A stretch of DNA of 64,000 nucleotides from Lineus longissimus. Its lineage: Eukaryota > Nemertea > Pilidiophora > Heteronemertea > Lineidae. Under the pieces are notes generated by a model. That model did no database searches, was not told the DNA's origin, and saw only the letters and a list, made by a program, of their open reading frames with translations. The DNA lies in NCBI RefSeq assembly GCF_910592395.1, contig NC_088313.1:7442501-7506500 (forward strand). Direction: 5' to 3'. Made by a program: the position numbers and the translations under genes. Within the stretch, counting starts at the first letter, position 1, and each line of letters begins with the position of its first letter. This document shows, in pieces, positions 34,886-48,700 of the stretch.

Positions 34886-36376
34886 GACTGGAAGCTGTAC
34901 AGTGGAAAGGAGGGAGACAACGTAGAGAGGAATCTTGGGCGCAAAGTTGTCCTAGATCTTACAGATATGTTACCACCTGGACATGAGGTATATTTCGATA
35001 ACTAATTCAACAGCTATGAGCTACTCCAGGTCCTTGAAGGAAGAGGATTAGGTGGTTGTGGTACACTGCGTTCAAACAGGACTGCAAACCCTGCTGAAAT
35101 CAAGATGTTCACAACAAAGCTGTCTGCAGCTAGGCTGCAGGCAATGTCACCGATTCTCAAACGCTGTGGCAATATTCTTGCATTGGGCTGGTATGACAAA
35201 AGACCAGTTAGTGTAATGAGCAATATTCACACTGCAGAGATGATGAACAAGAGAGTCAGAGATGCAAATACCCCAGGTGGCCACAGGAACATTCGAAAGC
35301 CTATGGCAGTTGACCAGTACAATAAATACATGGGAGGAGTGGACTCACCTGATCAGCTCAATTCCTACAATCGCATGGTGAGGAAATCTCTCAAATGGTG
35401 GAAAAAAGTTCTCTTGCATCTGCTGGTCACTGCTGTTTCTAATGCATATGTCATGTACAGGATGGTGGTGCCAAAGGAGCAGCAGAAACAAGGATACGAA
35501 TTCAGAATTGAGGTTGCCAAGGAACTGGTCGTTGGATATGAACGTCGTCCTTCTGTACCGGGCCGTCCAAGTGTGAATCCTGCTCCATTCAGGCTGACAG
35601 AGAGACACTTCATTGAGAAAGGAGATGGGAAAAAACCTGATTGTGTTGCATGCTGCCTAAGGAGAAACAACAAGTACGTACGAAGGAAGCAGACAGTGTA
35701 CCGTTGCAAAAACTGTGTTCCCAAGGTTGCCCTCTGCATCATCCCTTGTTTCGAACTGTATCACACCCAGAATGACTACAAGGCTAAATATGAGGAGTAT
35801 CTGAGGGCACAAGACCAAAACTAAGACTCTGACTGCAATAGAAAAGACAAGAACAAAGACATGTTAGGTAGAACAAAGTTTTATTGAAGGTTTGTTCCTG
35901 CGCGGACTGAAGACGAAAATTTTAGAATTTCACCTCAAATGGGACTCTTTGTCAAGGGTCCCATGTTGCTTTCTGGGGGTCAATAATGCAGACCTGACTA
36001 GTCCAGGGCAGGCACTTGTTTATTTTTACATTTGTACAATCTTTTTTGTGGTTATATTTCATAGGGAAGCATTTATACCTTGGGATCTACAATTTTGTCA
36101 TTTTCAGGTTTTTCGAAAAAAAGTTGCGAGTTTTCAGGGACCTTCTATATACCCCCTAAAATTTTTTGGGGGTGATCTACCCCCTGGAAAGCTACATATT
36201 CTGAAAGATTAGGTAAAATGCTAAAAAAAACTCAATTGGTATTAGGCAATTGCTTGAATGCTTCCCACTGTAAATAGTGTTTGAAATTTTCATGTCGTTC
36301 ATTTTTCTGGTACCTAAAAAATATCCAGTCCACAGTGACCATCAAACTGAAAAATATTCAGAGCTAAAAGGGTTAA

Positions 36377-37070
36377 ATAGCAAATCTTGTTCCAATCTGA
36401 GGGATTCATGAATTTAATGCATAACTTGAGTGAAACAGACTTTCTAATAACAAAAACAGTAAATATCCAGCATATATCATATTTCACGAGATAATCTGGT
36501 ATCACAGGGGTCACAACCTAGAGACTGTAGGGCAGTCTGGTCTTAAATAGCAAATCTTGTTCCAATCTGAGGGATTCATGAACTTAATTCATATCTTGAG
36601 TGAAACAGACTTTCTAATGACAAAAACAGTAAATATCCAGCTTATATCATATTTCACGAGATAATCTGGTATCACAGGGGTCACAACCTAGAGACAGTAG
36701 GGCGGTCTGGTCTCAGGTAGCAAATCTTGTTCCAATCTGAGGGATTCATGAATTTAATGCATATCTTGAGTGAAACAGACTTTCTAATGACAAAAATAGT
36801 AAATATCCAACTTACATCATATTTCACGTGATAATCTGGTACCACAGGGGTCACAACCTAGAGACAGTAGGGTGGTCTGGTCTTAAATAGCAAATCTTGT
36901 TCCAATCTGAGGGATTCATGAATTTAATGCATATCTTGAGTGAAACAGACTTTCTAATGACAAAAATAGTAAATATCCAGCTTACATCATATTTCACGTG
37001 ATAATCTGGTACCACAGGGGTCACAGCCTAGAGACAGTAGGGCGGTCTGGTCATAAATTGCAAATCTTGT
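36377..37070 (+). repeat. 170-bp tandem repeat array, right part (4 units)
   Basis: Four units begin CAAATCTTGT at 36381, 36551, 36721 and 36891, exactly 170 bp apart, and a fifth partial unit starts at 37061. Units differ by a few bases. Two unit junctions read GGTCTTAAATAG and so offer TTAA targets. It continues the array at 28844-29178. Confidence 0.95.
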
Positions 37071-37075
37071 CCAAT

Positions 37076-39229
37076 CGGCCGAAGGGTGAATACAGTATTA
37101 ATCACAGGAACTATTACCTAGTTCATACTTTTGCAAAAGATAATCTGGTATTATAGGGGCCGCATTATAGAGGTAGTATGGAGTCTCGTTGTTGACTTTC
37201 ACTCCTTTTCAATTTTTTCTCAAGATAATCCTGCTCAACCATGCTTGCTTCTGTCCAACTCATTGTGTACAGATCATTTTTCTGCTACCAACTACTTAAT
37301 TCTAAAGAAAGGGGATAACAAAAAACAAACACGAAAATAAGAATCTATGAACTCAAATCACTTCTTTATTTTGGAAAGATGACACTGGTTTTTTCTTAAG
37401 AATCTGTACAAGAACAATCGCTGCCAGAAAAAGCTGCATTTGACACGAATAAACCAAATACGCCAAACAATCTAACGAAAAAATATGATATTCAGTCTGC
37501 CTGATTTACAAAAACAATCCAGAGCAATATTTCGTACATGTCATGTGAAATCAGTAAACACCCATTTTCTATAAATAAACTACATCCGAAGACAATTTAA
37601 GATCTATGAATACTCTGCATATGCCATTCTGGTGAAAACTGAGCCAAGTAGCAGGCTTCAAGGGACCCTGTAGGCAAAGCAGCTACATAGGTAGGCAATA
37701 TACACCACGTCGATGATCAGGGTCTCGCACATCTCATAGTACATGCACATCAAAACTACTTCCACTGTATTACACTCATTTACATGTAGGAAAATGATTA
37801 TAGCAGCATACATGTATAACACAATCAATGACACCTGAAGACTACATGTACAGCCTTAATAGCTCCTACAGACAGCCTCCCTTTATAATAGCTTAAGAAT
37901 ATTACCTGGCTTACAGTAAACCGTTCTTTGAACAACTCATGAAGTGCACGTTGTAGAAATTTATTTGCCCGCCTGTTATTCTAGTCTTTATATCATTCCC
38001 AAAAAGAGCACTTTACCATCATCTTGGCACCCAATGCTATCACTGCAAATCACTAATGTCCTATTGGTGTTGTGAGCATAGTAAGAATAATTTACATGAA
38101 ACATCACACATCCTTACAATACATCAGAAAATACGAACCATATCTCATTTAAGCAGAACATGATAAAAAGCCCAAGTGGCCAAGTGAAAAGAACACAACA
38201 TCCAAACTGTTAAACATGATAGACACCCAGTGACGGGTCTCACTTTTTTACACAAGTTCATTGATGAGACAGGTCACAGAGGCGATCCGGTGAAAAGAAA
38301 AATATTCCTTGCAGAGGGTTCGAACTCGAGACCTTTAGCCCTGGACCCTTACCATCTTATCCACTAGGCCATGTGTATTTTCGCATAAAAGCTTGACAGA
38401 CAAGCTTTTTTTGTGCCCTTTGTATCATTTTCAGTTTCAAAGTAACCCTAAAAATTGCCGATTGACAAAGTAAATCCATAGGATTCATAAACCGGAGTTA
38501 ACAAGACACCCTGCATTGATTGTAGGACTAAGGAGTCTGTTTGAGTTTTAGAGATGCAAACAATTTTCCTGCTTTGCTAGTATAAACACCACGTGTTCAG
38601 GACCTGTCTGATGAGAAGGCATTTGACTTTGTGCAATATTTGCGCGAAGTTACAAGGGTAAGACATAGTAATATATATAAACTGATGCTCATACCAATGC
38701 TCCCCACCCAGCCCCAATCATTCTCGCACTGACTCGATCAACACAGCTAATTCTTTTTATGTGTTGCGTGACATTGTGACGTAAGTTTAAGGGAACCTAT
38801 CAAGAAACGCTTATAAAAATGGGGAGTTTTGAATGGCCCAGTCAAAACATAAGGCGGGAATAAGCTTCCTTTGTTAGATATCAGTAGTTTCAAGGTCACC
38901 TAGGTAGCTGCTGATGCAAGCTGTTCATTTGGCTAACATTGCATAACGTTGCTTAACATTACTGGCTTCAGTCAATGAACTGCGTAAGAGGTAATCTTCA
39001 AATTATCTTGCTTATTCAATGCGGCACTGCTCCACAAACTTCTAGTTGACTGGGGAATCAAAATGGCGGACACACTTTTTTAATACCAAGCAGTCCTTGG
39101 GTTCAATACCATGGATGACTGAAATCAAAACAAGGCTTAAAGGGGCAACTCCAGACGGGCAAAACCAATTGCCAGACAAGGGAGTTCCAGTAGTGCACAT
39201 AGTGTAATGCATTAGTACCACATGTACAG
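37076..39229. other. No gene recognised
   Basis: A degenerate partial repeat unit lies near 37138-37195. Otherwise this is AT-rich non-coding sequence with one tRNA-like stretch at 38311-38374. Part of it may be the 3' untranslated region of the KDZ gene. Confidence 0.5.
38311..38374 (-). other. tRNA-like sequence, possibly the head of a SINE
   Basis: On the minus strand TGGCCTAGTGGATAAG fits a pol III A box and GAGTTCGAACCC fits a B box, about 30 bp apart as in tRNA genes. I could not fold a convincing acceptor stem or anticodon arm. It is therefore more likely a tRNA-derived SINE or a decayed tRNA than a functional gene. Confidence 0.35.
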
Positions 39230-39445
39230 GTGACCCCCCATTGGGCAGTACCCATTCACCTGTTCCCTGGGACGGGCGCTACCTGTTTAAGGCATTTTCC
39301 ATCAGAAACAACGATATCCGGTGACCAAGGCCTTTTAGAATTACAAACCAAATACGTGGAGAAGCCCTTCAAGAAAAAAACCCTTTCCATCATTACCACT
39401 GACCAGAAGCACGATGACCAGTATTTGACTGCTCTATTCATTATT

Positions 39446-39549
<104 letters not shown>

Positions 39550-39791
39550 NNNNNNNNNNNNNNNNNNNNNNNNNNNNNNNNNNNNNNNNNNNNNNNNNNN
39601 NNNNNNNNNNNNNNNNNNNNNNNNNNNNNNNNNNNNNNNNNNNNNNNNNTTTCACTTCATGCTTCAGAGGAGTAGTGGTGCTGGGTGCTACCTCCGGTCT
39701 TCCTAAATTCACATAATGCAGGGTTTTTTCATGATCCACGAAGGTCTGTTTTTGGCTTTAGTTGAAGAAAATAAATCTATTATTAACTGAC

Positions 39792-42700
39792 CTGAACATT
39801 GCTCCCAAGGGAAAATGTAATCTTCCTTAGTGACATCTTCAATCACAATCTCCTCACCAGACTTCGAAGTGTACAACTCAATGACTGCTGCAAGTTTTTT
39901 CTTTTCTTTTTCCATCTTTTGTCGGAGATGGCCACGTTTTTTCGACGAGTCTAAAATGAACAACGAAGGAGAAATACTCAATACCCACATGAATGAAACT
40001 GAAGAAATAAATCTCCATACAATATGTAGCATTTTAACTAATTTAGTAGGGTTTATTGAGGCTATGAAATGAAGAAATTGTGTATTAATGGACTTCTCAA
40101 AACGAAGACAATTCATCTTGACCACCAATGTTTATAGCATCTAAAGATCTAAAACCTTGGCATATTGGAAATGCCAGGGAATAGTTCATGGGTAATACCC
40201 CGGCTACAATGCATGTCTAAAGGAGTATTAGCCATGAGGTTCAGGATCAGACAACTGAGACATCCAGTACAACATATCACCAACTGGCACCACATGTGAA
40301 AAAGATGACTTCGTAATGCCCTACTGATAGGCCAATTCTTCACACGGATGAGTGATCTTTCGAGCCTGGCATGCATTGCTATAAATGCGAATATATTGTA
40401 CATGTAGCTCAATTGCATACTTTTACCAATGCCCTGCCCATATTAAAAATTTCTCACTCTTACCTGCACATTTGCTAATGTCGTATTTCTGCTGTTTGAT
40501 GTTGCTAGAATAGACTTCTATTTCTATCCGTATTGAATCCAGAGCAGACGAATCACTGAAATTAGACAAGCAGATACGAGACTCAAGATTTGAAGGGGGA
40601 CTACAGGCAGAAGTAACATATCAATGGACATCATCAGGTGACTAGTGTATTTGGGTCATGATATGTTAAACATCAAATATCTTGTATGTACAAGCATGAA
40701 TAGTTTTGACGAACTGTGAGATGTTATTGTTGGGGACCCATACTGTCCACTGTCTAGAGTCCCTTTAAGAAAATCCCTGTTCATTTTCATTAAAATGCGA
40801 GATGGTGCTCCAATTAGTGATCATTTATCCTAAATCTTTTTTAATACCTAATATGGAAAATCCCTTACCAAGCAGTGTTCAAATTCCTTCGCCTATCTGA
40901 TCTGCCACTTTTTACAGCTGAAAAATACAAATTCAAAAATCCATTAGAAATTATGCCAGTAAGGGAAGTGAATAAATGACCAGGGGCCATGCCACTCACT
41001 TGCTCACACTTTAGTAGACAATGGGACTAGTTTGTACCAATTTTACCTCCGTTTGATTTGTAATTGAATAATACATGATACTTGTACATGTATTTTATGT
41101 CCATTCTTGAGAATTGACCACTGCCGAGTAATCACCTGTAATTCATTTCAGCATTACCGACCAACTGACCTAGATCTGACTGGACCCTGGCCTTTAATCG
41201 TAAAACCAGAAGCCGGTTGGTGCTCATCCAATTTACAAAGGGTTTAAAAGGCATAAATCTTACCTTTGGCAAATTCCTGGACCTCAGATTTCCAGTCAAC
41301 ATATCTTGGTTCGCACCTAACAGCTGATTTCTTCAAGGCTTCAGCCAACTCTTTTTCAAGCTTATCAATCTTGCTGAAGCACTGAAATAAGAAATTTAAG
41401 GGCACATCAGACCGAATACAACATGTAGCCTGCACTCAACTACAATTCATGATACCATGATACTCTACTAAAATTCATGACACCATGCGGTATGAAGTAC
41501 ATCTCAGAGACGTCAATCATAAAGATTAGGATATCATGCCACTTTTGTTGAAATTAAGGGATTTTCTTATTCTTGACGATAGAATAGCTGTACTTCACGC
41601 AGCCAAAAATAAGGATGATGCATTAACCAAAGTAGGAAGAAGGTCTGAAGAGCACGTGGGCTTCCAACACTTTAATCTGCTAATCCCAATTAGGCGAGAC
41701 ACAGGCTAGGTAATTCATACTGCAATGACTCCATAAAATGCCTCACCTTCTTGTACCTGTGAGCAAGAAACCGATGCAGTTGAGTGATCTTTTTCCTATT
41801 CCAATACAGTGCATGGGAAGTTAGCTGTTCATCTCTACCTAAGAAAAGGAAAAGCTACCGCAATAAGTACAGAGTTGTCAATTTCTGCGATTCATCTTCA
41901 ATTGTGTCTCCAGAGCTATACTATAAAAGTCAGTCAGCATCACTGTAGGCAATTAAATACCCAGCAGACATGAAACATATAAATAACACAAGACAGTTTT
42001 ACTTCCAGTTTTACTGAAGCATAAAAATATCTAAATCCTCAGACTCAGACTCATGACGTCAACTTGACAGGGCATCATTGCCATGGAAATTGGTCAAGAA
42101 ACACTTCAAAGAGCATCTCTTCATGACCAGGACCATAGCACAGCTAACTTGATCTAGTGTACGGGGAGTAGAGTCCGCACCGCCCATAGGGGTTCTTGCT
42201 CTCACCAGTCACCGATAGAATAGAAGCTCTCTAGTATACTAGTAATTTTCATGAATGAAATATATGACCAATGGAAATTTTGCTCACATAGGCAATGAAA
42301 GAGGGAGGTGAATGAAAGGAAGGGTTATTGTTCAGAATCATAGTATCTCATGCATGCAATAATCAATGCAAGTTTTAACTGCTTGAGTATATGGTGAGTG
42401 AACTTCCAAGCAGTTTTGAAGGACAGGCACTGGACAAACATAGGCTCACCCATAAGATAAAAAATGAACCGTAAAAGTTCCTAACCTGATTTATCCATCG
42501 TTTTCGTAGTGAAAGAAGCTCGTGACAGATAGCTGTTTGCCTGCTCGGCCTCTTCTCCAGCCTGTGCCCCTGAGCCATCTTGCCACCTTCCACCCCAAAT
42601 GACCTGAAGATGAGAGTTAATTACATGCATAAATTCGGTACAAAAATTTGAGGGGGTTCCAGTATTCATCAGTACATCTTACATGTAAATGTACTATCAT

Positions 42701-45700
42701 ACCACATGCAATGGTTGACTTTGCATGTATTGAGGCAGAGAAACAATTTAAGAAAACAAGTTAAACTTTGCAAAACCAAGACAGATGTTGAATTCGAGTT
42801 TGTGATCATTTGAAAAAACAATTCAAACATGCTTTCAGGTGGACAAGTGAAACACAGAAAGTACATATACCTGGCATGTCCAGTCGTGAGCTGTGGCATG
42901 GAAGACGCTCAAGAAAGGCTTGGTTTCTTTTGCAAGACCCTGCAATGAGTTGTTATCTGCAAGACTTGGGAGGATCCTCTCTAGATAAGGCCAATACTTG
43001 CAGATGATATCCTGACAAACAAAGTCCAATTTTGTGTTATCTGCAAGTAATTTGTGCAGGTACATCGGGTAGGCATAAATCTCTCCTTGGAACATGTTTA
43101 GTGACTTCAGAAGGTGAGCATGCCTGCAGACTGCAATTTCCAGGCCAGTTTCCGCCAAAGCTTTGTGCTGCTTGCTCGCGCTTCTGGCAGCCTTCCAATG
43201 GGTTTCCCCACAAGTGTTTGTTCCATGGAAAGTGACCAATGATAAGTTACTAAAAACACTAAAATACATGGACCATTTTCCAATAAATGTTGTTTTCCAG
43301 CCATTGTGTTGCCTGAAATGGTGTGAAGGTTTAATTGATGGCGAACTAGCTAAACCTAATTGGAGTAGGCCTAATGACCTTGAACCTTGACTAGGTTTAA
43401 AAGTTTCGAATATCGTGATAGGATGAGAAGAATTTCAGGACTGAGATAATGTAAACCCATACAAAAACAAATAATGACATGGATATGCAAGAAGTCATTG
43501 CTAATGCCAGACTCTTTTTGGGAGGCAAACCACCTACTGAGGTTGCCTCAGCGCTAATTTTAGAAACATATACACAAAATGAATGGATGTAAAAAGTCAG
43601 TGAGATACCTGTTCTCCAACATTCTTCACTTCCTTTACAAATTCATCCACCTCGTTGTCTTTAACAATGAACACATCACCAAAATGATTTCCTGTTGATG
43701 TTCTGAAAAATATACCATCATTGAAGAATGTTGATGAAAAGTAAATGACAGCAAGTACATGTATGTGAACTGAAAAACTGAAAATAAGCCCTAACAAAAG
43801 GCATGTGTTAACCTTCAAATTATCTGAATAATAAGCCAGAGATCAAAACCGATTTGGCTGTGAGTGAACCACCCGCAAGGTAGCCTAAACTATTATTGTC
43901 TTTTTTTCCAAAACTTTGTCTGAATTGGGCCAAGTTCATAGTCAGGGAGAACTTCCCTCCTCTGTTATTTCTCTAGTTGCTCTTAGCAATTGCTGACATT
44001 CACAACAAAATCATTGTCAGTTTCACCTACTGGTTCTGTCCTTTGAATCGATAGAGTTTCTTGTTCCCATCAAGGTGCACAGCATGGATTCCATCAGAAC
44101 AAGCAGGACAGTCCATCCACTCCGCACCAGATATCTTTTCCAAACCAAATTTACAATATTGCCACTCATTGTAAGCTGTTCTGTAGGGTTGCGGGGAAAT
44201 TGTTTGAAGCTGAAATCAGAAAAGCACGCACGCTGAATATATCATTCCTGGGAATAAGACCAAAAATGCCTTGGTAGCGATCTTTGTAAATCTATTTTGA
44301 CTTTCAGAAAAAAGCTGCCCTCGTGCACTCTCCTAAAAATATACCATTATCAATAACTCATTATTAATCATGTACATGAACTACGAGCGGGCAATGTAAC
44401 GACGGGCATTTTAATTGCTTGAAAGTCCATTTTGAGGGCTATGAAAGTAATATCCTTTTTAACACACCCTGTTCCTAAGGCCAAGCCAAGGTAAGGCCTA
44501 GACCAATGCTGTGATGCCAAATAAAAAAACAAATAATGCTCATACATTTGTAATAAATGAGTTGCATGAAAAGAGATTCTGTGGCATATGGTCTCCAAAC
44601 TATGCGCTGAAATGATAGAATTAGTTAGGATATTCCATGGGAAGCAAGACTGGTGCAGCAGACAGGAAAACGATTATTCAAGACTCACATTTCCATGCAA
44701 TCTAGAAAACTGCTGTAATGATGCCAGAAAGGCGCGTCTTGACAGGGAAGGGCTTTCCATCTTCAGAAAATGGTACCATCTCAGGACATCAGCTTCAAAT
44801 ATGTACATTCCTGCAATTCATCTACTTCCTCATGGCACTTCTTAATTGCTCAATGTCTGCATGGGATCATTACATGTATAATAGCAATAGAGATATAAAA
44901 AAACATAGATTGAAATAGGTGATTTATGCAACCGTGATAATTTTTACACTTTCAAAGGTAACATCAATATTTGGCAAACAAGCGGTGTAGTTTTTGTTGC
45001 TTCTTTAATCTGTAATCACTATTGCACTGTCTGTGAAAATGCTGAAAATACAAACACTGGAAGATCCTGGCCACAGATCATTGACAACTAGATCACAAAC
45101 CGAAATCTTGCTCTCCACACCACATGAAGTGCAGAGGAACTTCGGCAAGAACATGTTTGAGCGTCCTGGAATACAGATAAATTAGAAGAATAGAATCATA
45201 TTGAACACATCACAAGAAATGAACCCAAATGCTTTTCTGCAATCCACAGACAATGCCTTTATATATTCTAGTTCTGAGAATAAGAAGAAATGAGAAGTAC
45301 AACAACAAAAATTTCAACAAAATAACCATCTTTCAAACTCAAAGACATACTATCTTGTGATTATGATTATATCAATCAAAGCATTTTGGCAATGGTCAAG
45401 GATCTGCATCAGTTATACCCAATTTTCGTACAACTACAAGGTGGAAAAATGTGAGTTGTAAGCGAATAAACATACCTTTTGTGGTGATGTAGGCACATGG
45501 GTAGTGGCTTTGTTTACGAAATGAAGTACTAGGACAATGCAAACATACACAAGGAGGCCGGACATCAACATAACGATCTGTAACAACGAAAATTTAGCTA
45601 CATGTAGGTCAAAAATCAACCAACAAAAGTGGACTCAATTTTGGATAAGAGTGTATGTAAACAAAATCAATGATGACTAACTACAAGTACAAGACAGGAA

Positions 45701-48700
45701 GAGAAATTTCAACAAGCAAACAACTAGCTTCATGAATGAAACTAGATATCACTAGCGTTGATAATGAACGACATCGATATTTATGAATGCAGCTAAACAT
45801 GTAACACACAATAAGAAAACCAAAGGGGTGTGCTTTTAGAAGAAATATCCAGACATGAGTGGCGGTATAGTCTAAGAGCTTGGAAAACCACAAGCGCACG
45901 AGCGTCATCTGCTGTTTATCACACACCCCTACTTCTATTTTTGGAGGGATCTGTGTGCATTGTGTCGCAAGGACATAAACCATGGCTGCAATGACATTCT
46001 TCCCACAACAATATAGCCCCTAAATGCATGGTTGTTTTAATTCTGTGGCATGGCTGCAATGACATTCTTCCCACAACAATATAGCCCCTAAATGCATGGT
46101 TGTTTTAATTCTGTGGTTAATCAAGTTGAAGTCAATCAATCATTGGGACAATATTCTGAATATATTTCAGTCAGTGGCGATGCACTTTCCCAAGGAACAA
46201 TGAACCAAGATTAGGCACGTTTCATTGTTAAATGTTTGTTAATCACTATTCAATCTAACTTGGGGTCTGGTTGGGCACCAGATCAACGCTTTATCTTTTT
46301 AAATTAACATTTGCCGAAATTGAAAACTCACCAAAAACTACTTTTCTCTCGAATCCATCGTCCGACACTTTCCTTCCGAGAACATCATGAGGCTGAAGAG
46401 GCTCCTCATATCCATGATAGGTGGTGTAACGCCTGTGCCAGGAAAAGCAGACAGATTGGTGTATCTGCATGTCACAGTTGTGGCACAAGAAGGACTTGCA
46501 ATCCAGACAACTGAAGTGAATTGAAAGTAATGGGGCTATAAAACAATCACCTGGAACTGGAACAACAGCAACTCAAACATGGCGCAATTTAACTATCTTG
46601 ACCACCAAGTTTTACTGCATCTTCTTAAGAAATAAACCTTGAAACATAGTGCCCTTCAACCGGTTTTGTGCTCCCGAACAATACATCTCAACCTGGCAGA
46701 GGAAAATTGTCTTTAGCATGTATAGCCATAGGTGGAGGCTGACATAAGAACCCACATGAGGATAATCCAAAGCAGCGCCTACCTGCACACACTGAGAACG
46801 AACGCCACACAAAGTTTAAGTGTGCTTGAAAAACACCCCTGATCAACTGTCAGGATGACTGTTGTTACATTATTTGCCGTCTCCAAGCAGTCCCTTCCTT
46901 CCCTACATGTCTGTATCACGACAACACTAACATTACAGTCGTGGGTTGCAAGAGACAGTATACAACCAGGTGTTCAATTGTGATAATAGGGGTTATTGCT
47001 TCCGCGATTCCAAGTATGCTGACCTGACACAAATGCACTGGTGCCAGCAGTGAAAGGGAAAGAAGCCGGCATGATGAAATGGTAAAATTTAATAGGGTTT
47101 TGTCTCTATAAACTCTTTATTTCCTACAACGATTGTTCGTTAAGTTAAGCAAAGCTTATGCAAATTGGAACAACGTCACCCTCAAATGATATCCCTTTTT
47201 TGGGGTATTAAATACAATTTGAAATAAAACTGCCACTGACCCAATAATTGCAACAGCATCACATTTGGAGCAAACCATCTCACTGGAAAAACAGTCCCCC
47301 CGTTTAGTAAGGATGGCTGCAAGGATAACAGGCCTTAAACTGGACCAATCTTCCTCGGCTCGTTGTTTTCTTTCTCCATGAGGTAAATATCTTGCCTTAG
47401 GTTCGACAGGAATTAGTCCAAGAGTTTTCACTTCTTCCAGGAGTTTCTGAAGTTTTTCAATCTCTGACTCTGAAAAAGATTCGAGCAAAAAGAAAAAAAT
47501 ATGAATATTCAAGTTTTTTCAACTATTAAACTGGTAACTGAATATTAACTGAATATTACCTTCAGTTGCAGAGAACAGGCTTTCTAAAGATATTTAGAGA
47601 ACTCAGCTAACTCTACAAATAAGAGAGAACCATCTGGAAATGAGGTGGTTTTTCTAACACATTGATTTCAATCAAATTCTGGCAAAAAAGCAAATTGCAA
47701 AATTTATACATTTGCTGAGAAATGTAACAAAAACTGAACAACTGAGTATATATACCATTTTCTTCTTGTTGGCAAGGTTCATGTGCACAGATGTCAACAC
47801 CTTGGTGGTTGTCGCACCCAACAATTGGAGCTTCTCCCAACATGCCCAAGTCAACTAAAATAAATATACTTTACTATTACAACATGTACACCATACATGG
47901 GCGAGGGGGGAGGTCAAGGGATGAGAACAAGAGGCACAAGTTACGCTGCCACTGATGGAACTCCATTGGTTTCTAATTTGGTTTACAAGTAAACTAGAGT
48001 AAACAACCATTATTTTGTTAGTGACTAGAGTCTTCTATAATGCCAATTTAACTATGTAAAGTGCCCGTGAACAAGCATAAGCTTGAAACAGGCGCTATAG
48101 AAATTTGGTATGCAAATTTATGTATGTTACATAATGAATGCTCATCTAATTGACTCCAAGGCCTCATCACCAGGTAGCAAGCTACATCAGTCGTATAAGG
48201 ACACAGCATCAGACATTCCCTGGGTTAATTCAAAGGCATTGAATGAGTCTTACAGCTTGAGAAACCAAGTATAATTGTATGTGTTGAATTACTTTTAGCA
48301 CTAAGTGCATGGCAGCTACCACATGAAAGCAAAAATACTACGGAGAGTTTCAATACAGAGGATATTGGCAGGCATCCTAGAAGAGTAATTCTTGCCTAAA
48401 TGTACTAGTAGCTTGATGACTAATCACAAAATCAATTGCTATTTCGATGGACACAGCTTCAATTCAAAGAAAAGAAAAAAATCCTACCATCCTGTGCTAA
48501 AACTTCCGGTGCTGGCAGGAAAACTGTTGAGCTTGGCAAAGCTGAAAAATGAAATTGATTGCAGTGGAGGACGCATACATTGACAAAGTACACAAAGGGC
48601 TTAAATAAAATGCTTGCAAGCTTGAATGTCGGTACCCATCGTACTTGGAAAAAGTGAATGCTTCTTTTTCCTAGCATTTCATAAAGTCTGCTTTAGCTAG

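Larger units (their letters stand above)
30850..35824 (+). pseudogene. piggyBac transposase, disrupted by insertion and a stop codon
   Basis: The frame starts at ATG 30850 and stays open to the insertion at 32108. The first 220 residues are acidic, then proline-rich, then an Arg/Gly tract (GGGRRGRGRGRGRG). The DDE domain follows from about residue 225 (DFTPVDFFLAAFPEQ), with the first catalytic D in HVSVDECMVAFKGR. The frame resumes after the insertion at 34886 (DWKLYSGKEGD). The second D is in YFDN, but the next codon is TAA (35002-35004), where a tyrosine is expected. The third D is in GGVDSPDQLN. A C-terminal zinc-binding region (CVACC, CKNC, CIIPCF) ends at 35824. It is non-functional as it stands because of the 2.8-kb insertion and the nonsense codon. 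Confidence 0.9.
30573..36372. mobile_element. piggyBac transposon interrupted by a family A element
   Basis: TTAA at 30569-30572 and 36373-36376 flanks near-perfect 12-bp inverted repeats, CCCTTTCAGCTC at the left and CCCTTTTAGCTC (complement) at the right. Near the left end GAGTCTCGA and its complement recur several times (30585-30650). The element encodes one transposase on the plus strand. Without the inserted family A copy it would be about 3 kb, a normal piggyBac length. Its left TTAA is shared with the small THAP element, and its right flank resumes the 170-bp tandem repeat. Confidence 0.9.

Noticed and set aside
36377-37070. Regular repeats that could suggest a CRISPR array
   Set aside because: Units are 170-bp head-to-tail copies without unique spacers, in a eukaryotic genome.
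38311-38374. Functional tRNA gene
   Set aside because: A and B box matches are present, but I could not form a 7-bp acceptor stem or a convincing anticodon arm; a SINE or relic is more likely.
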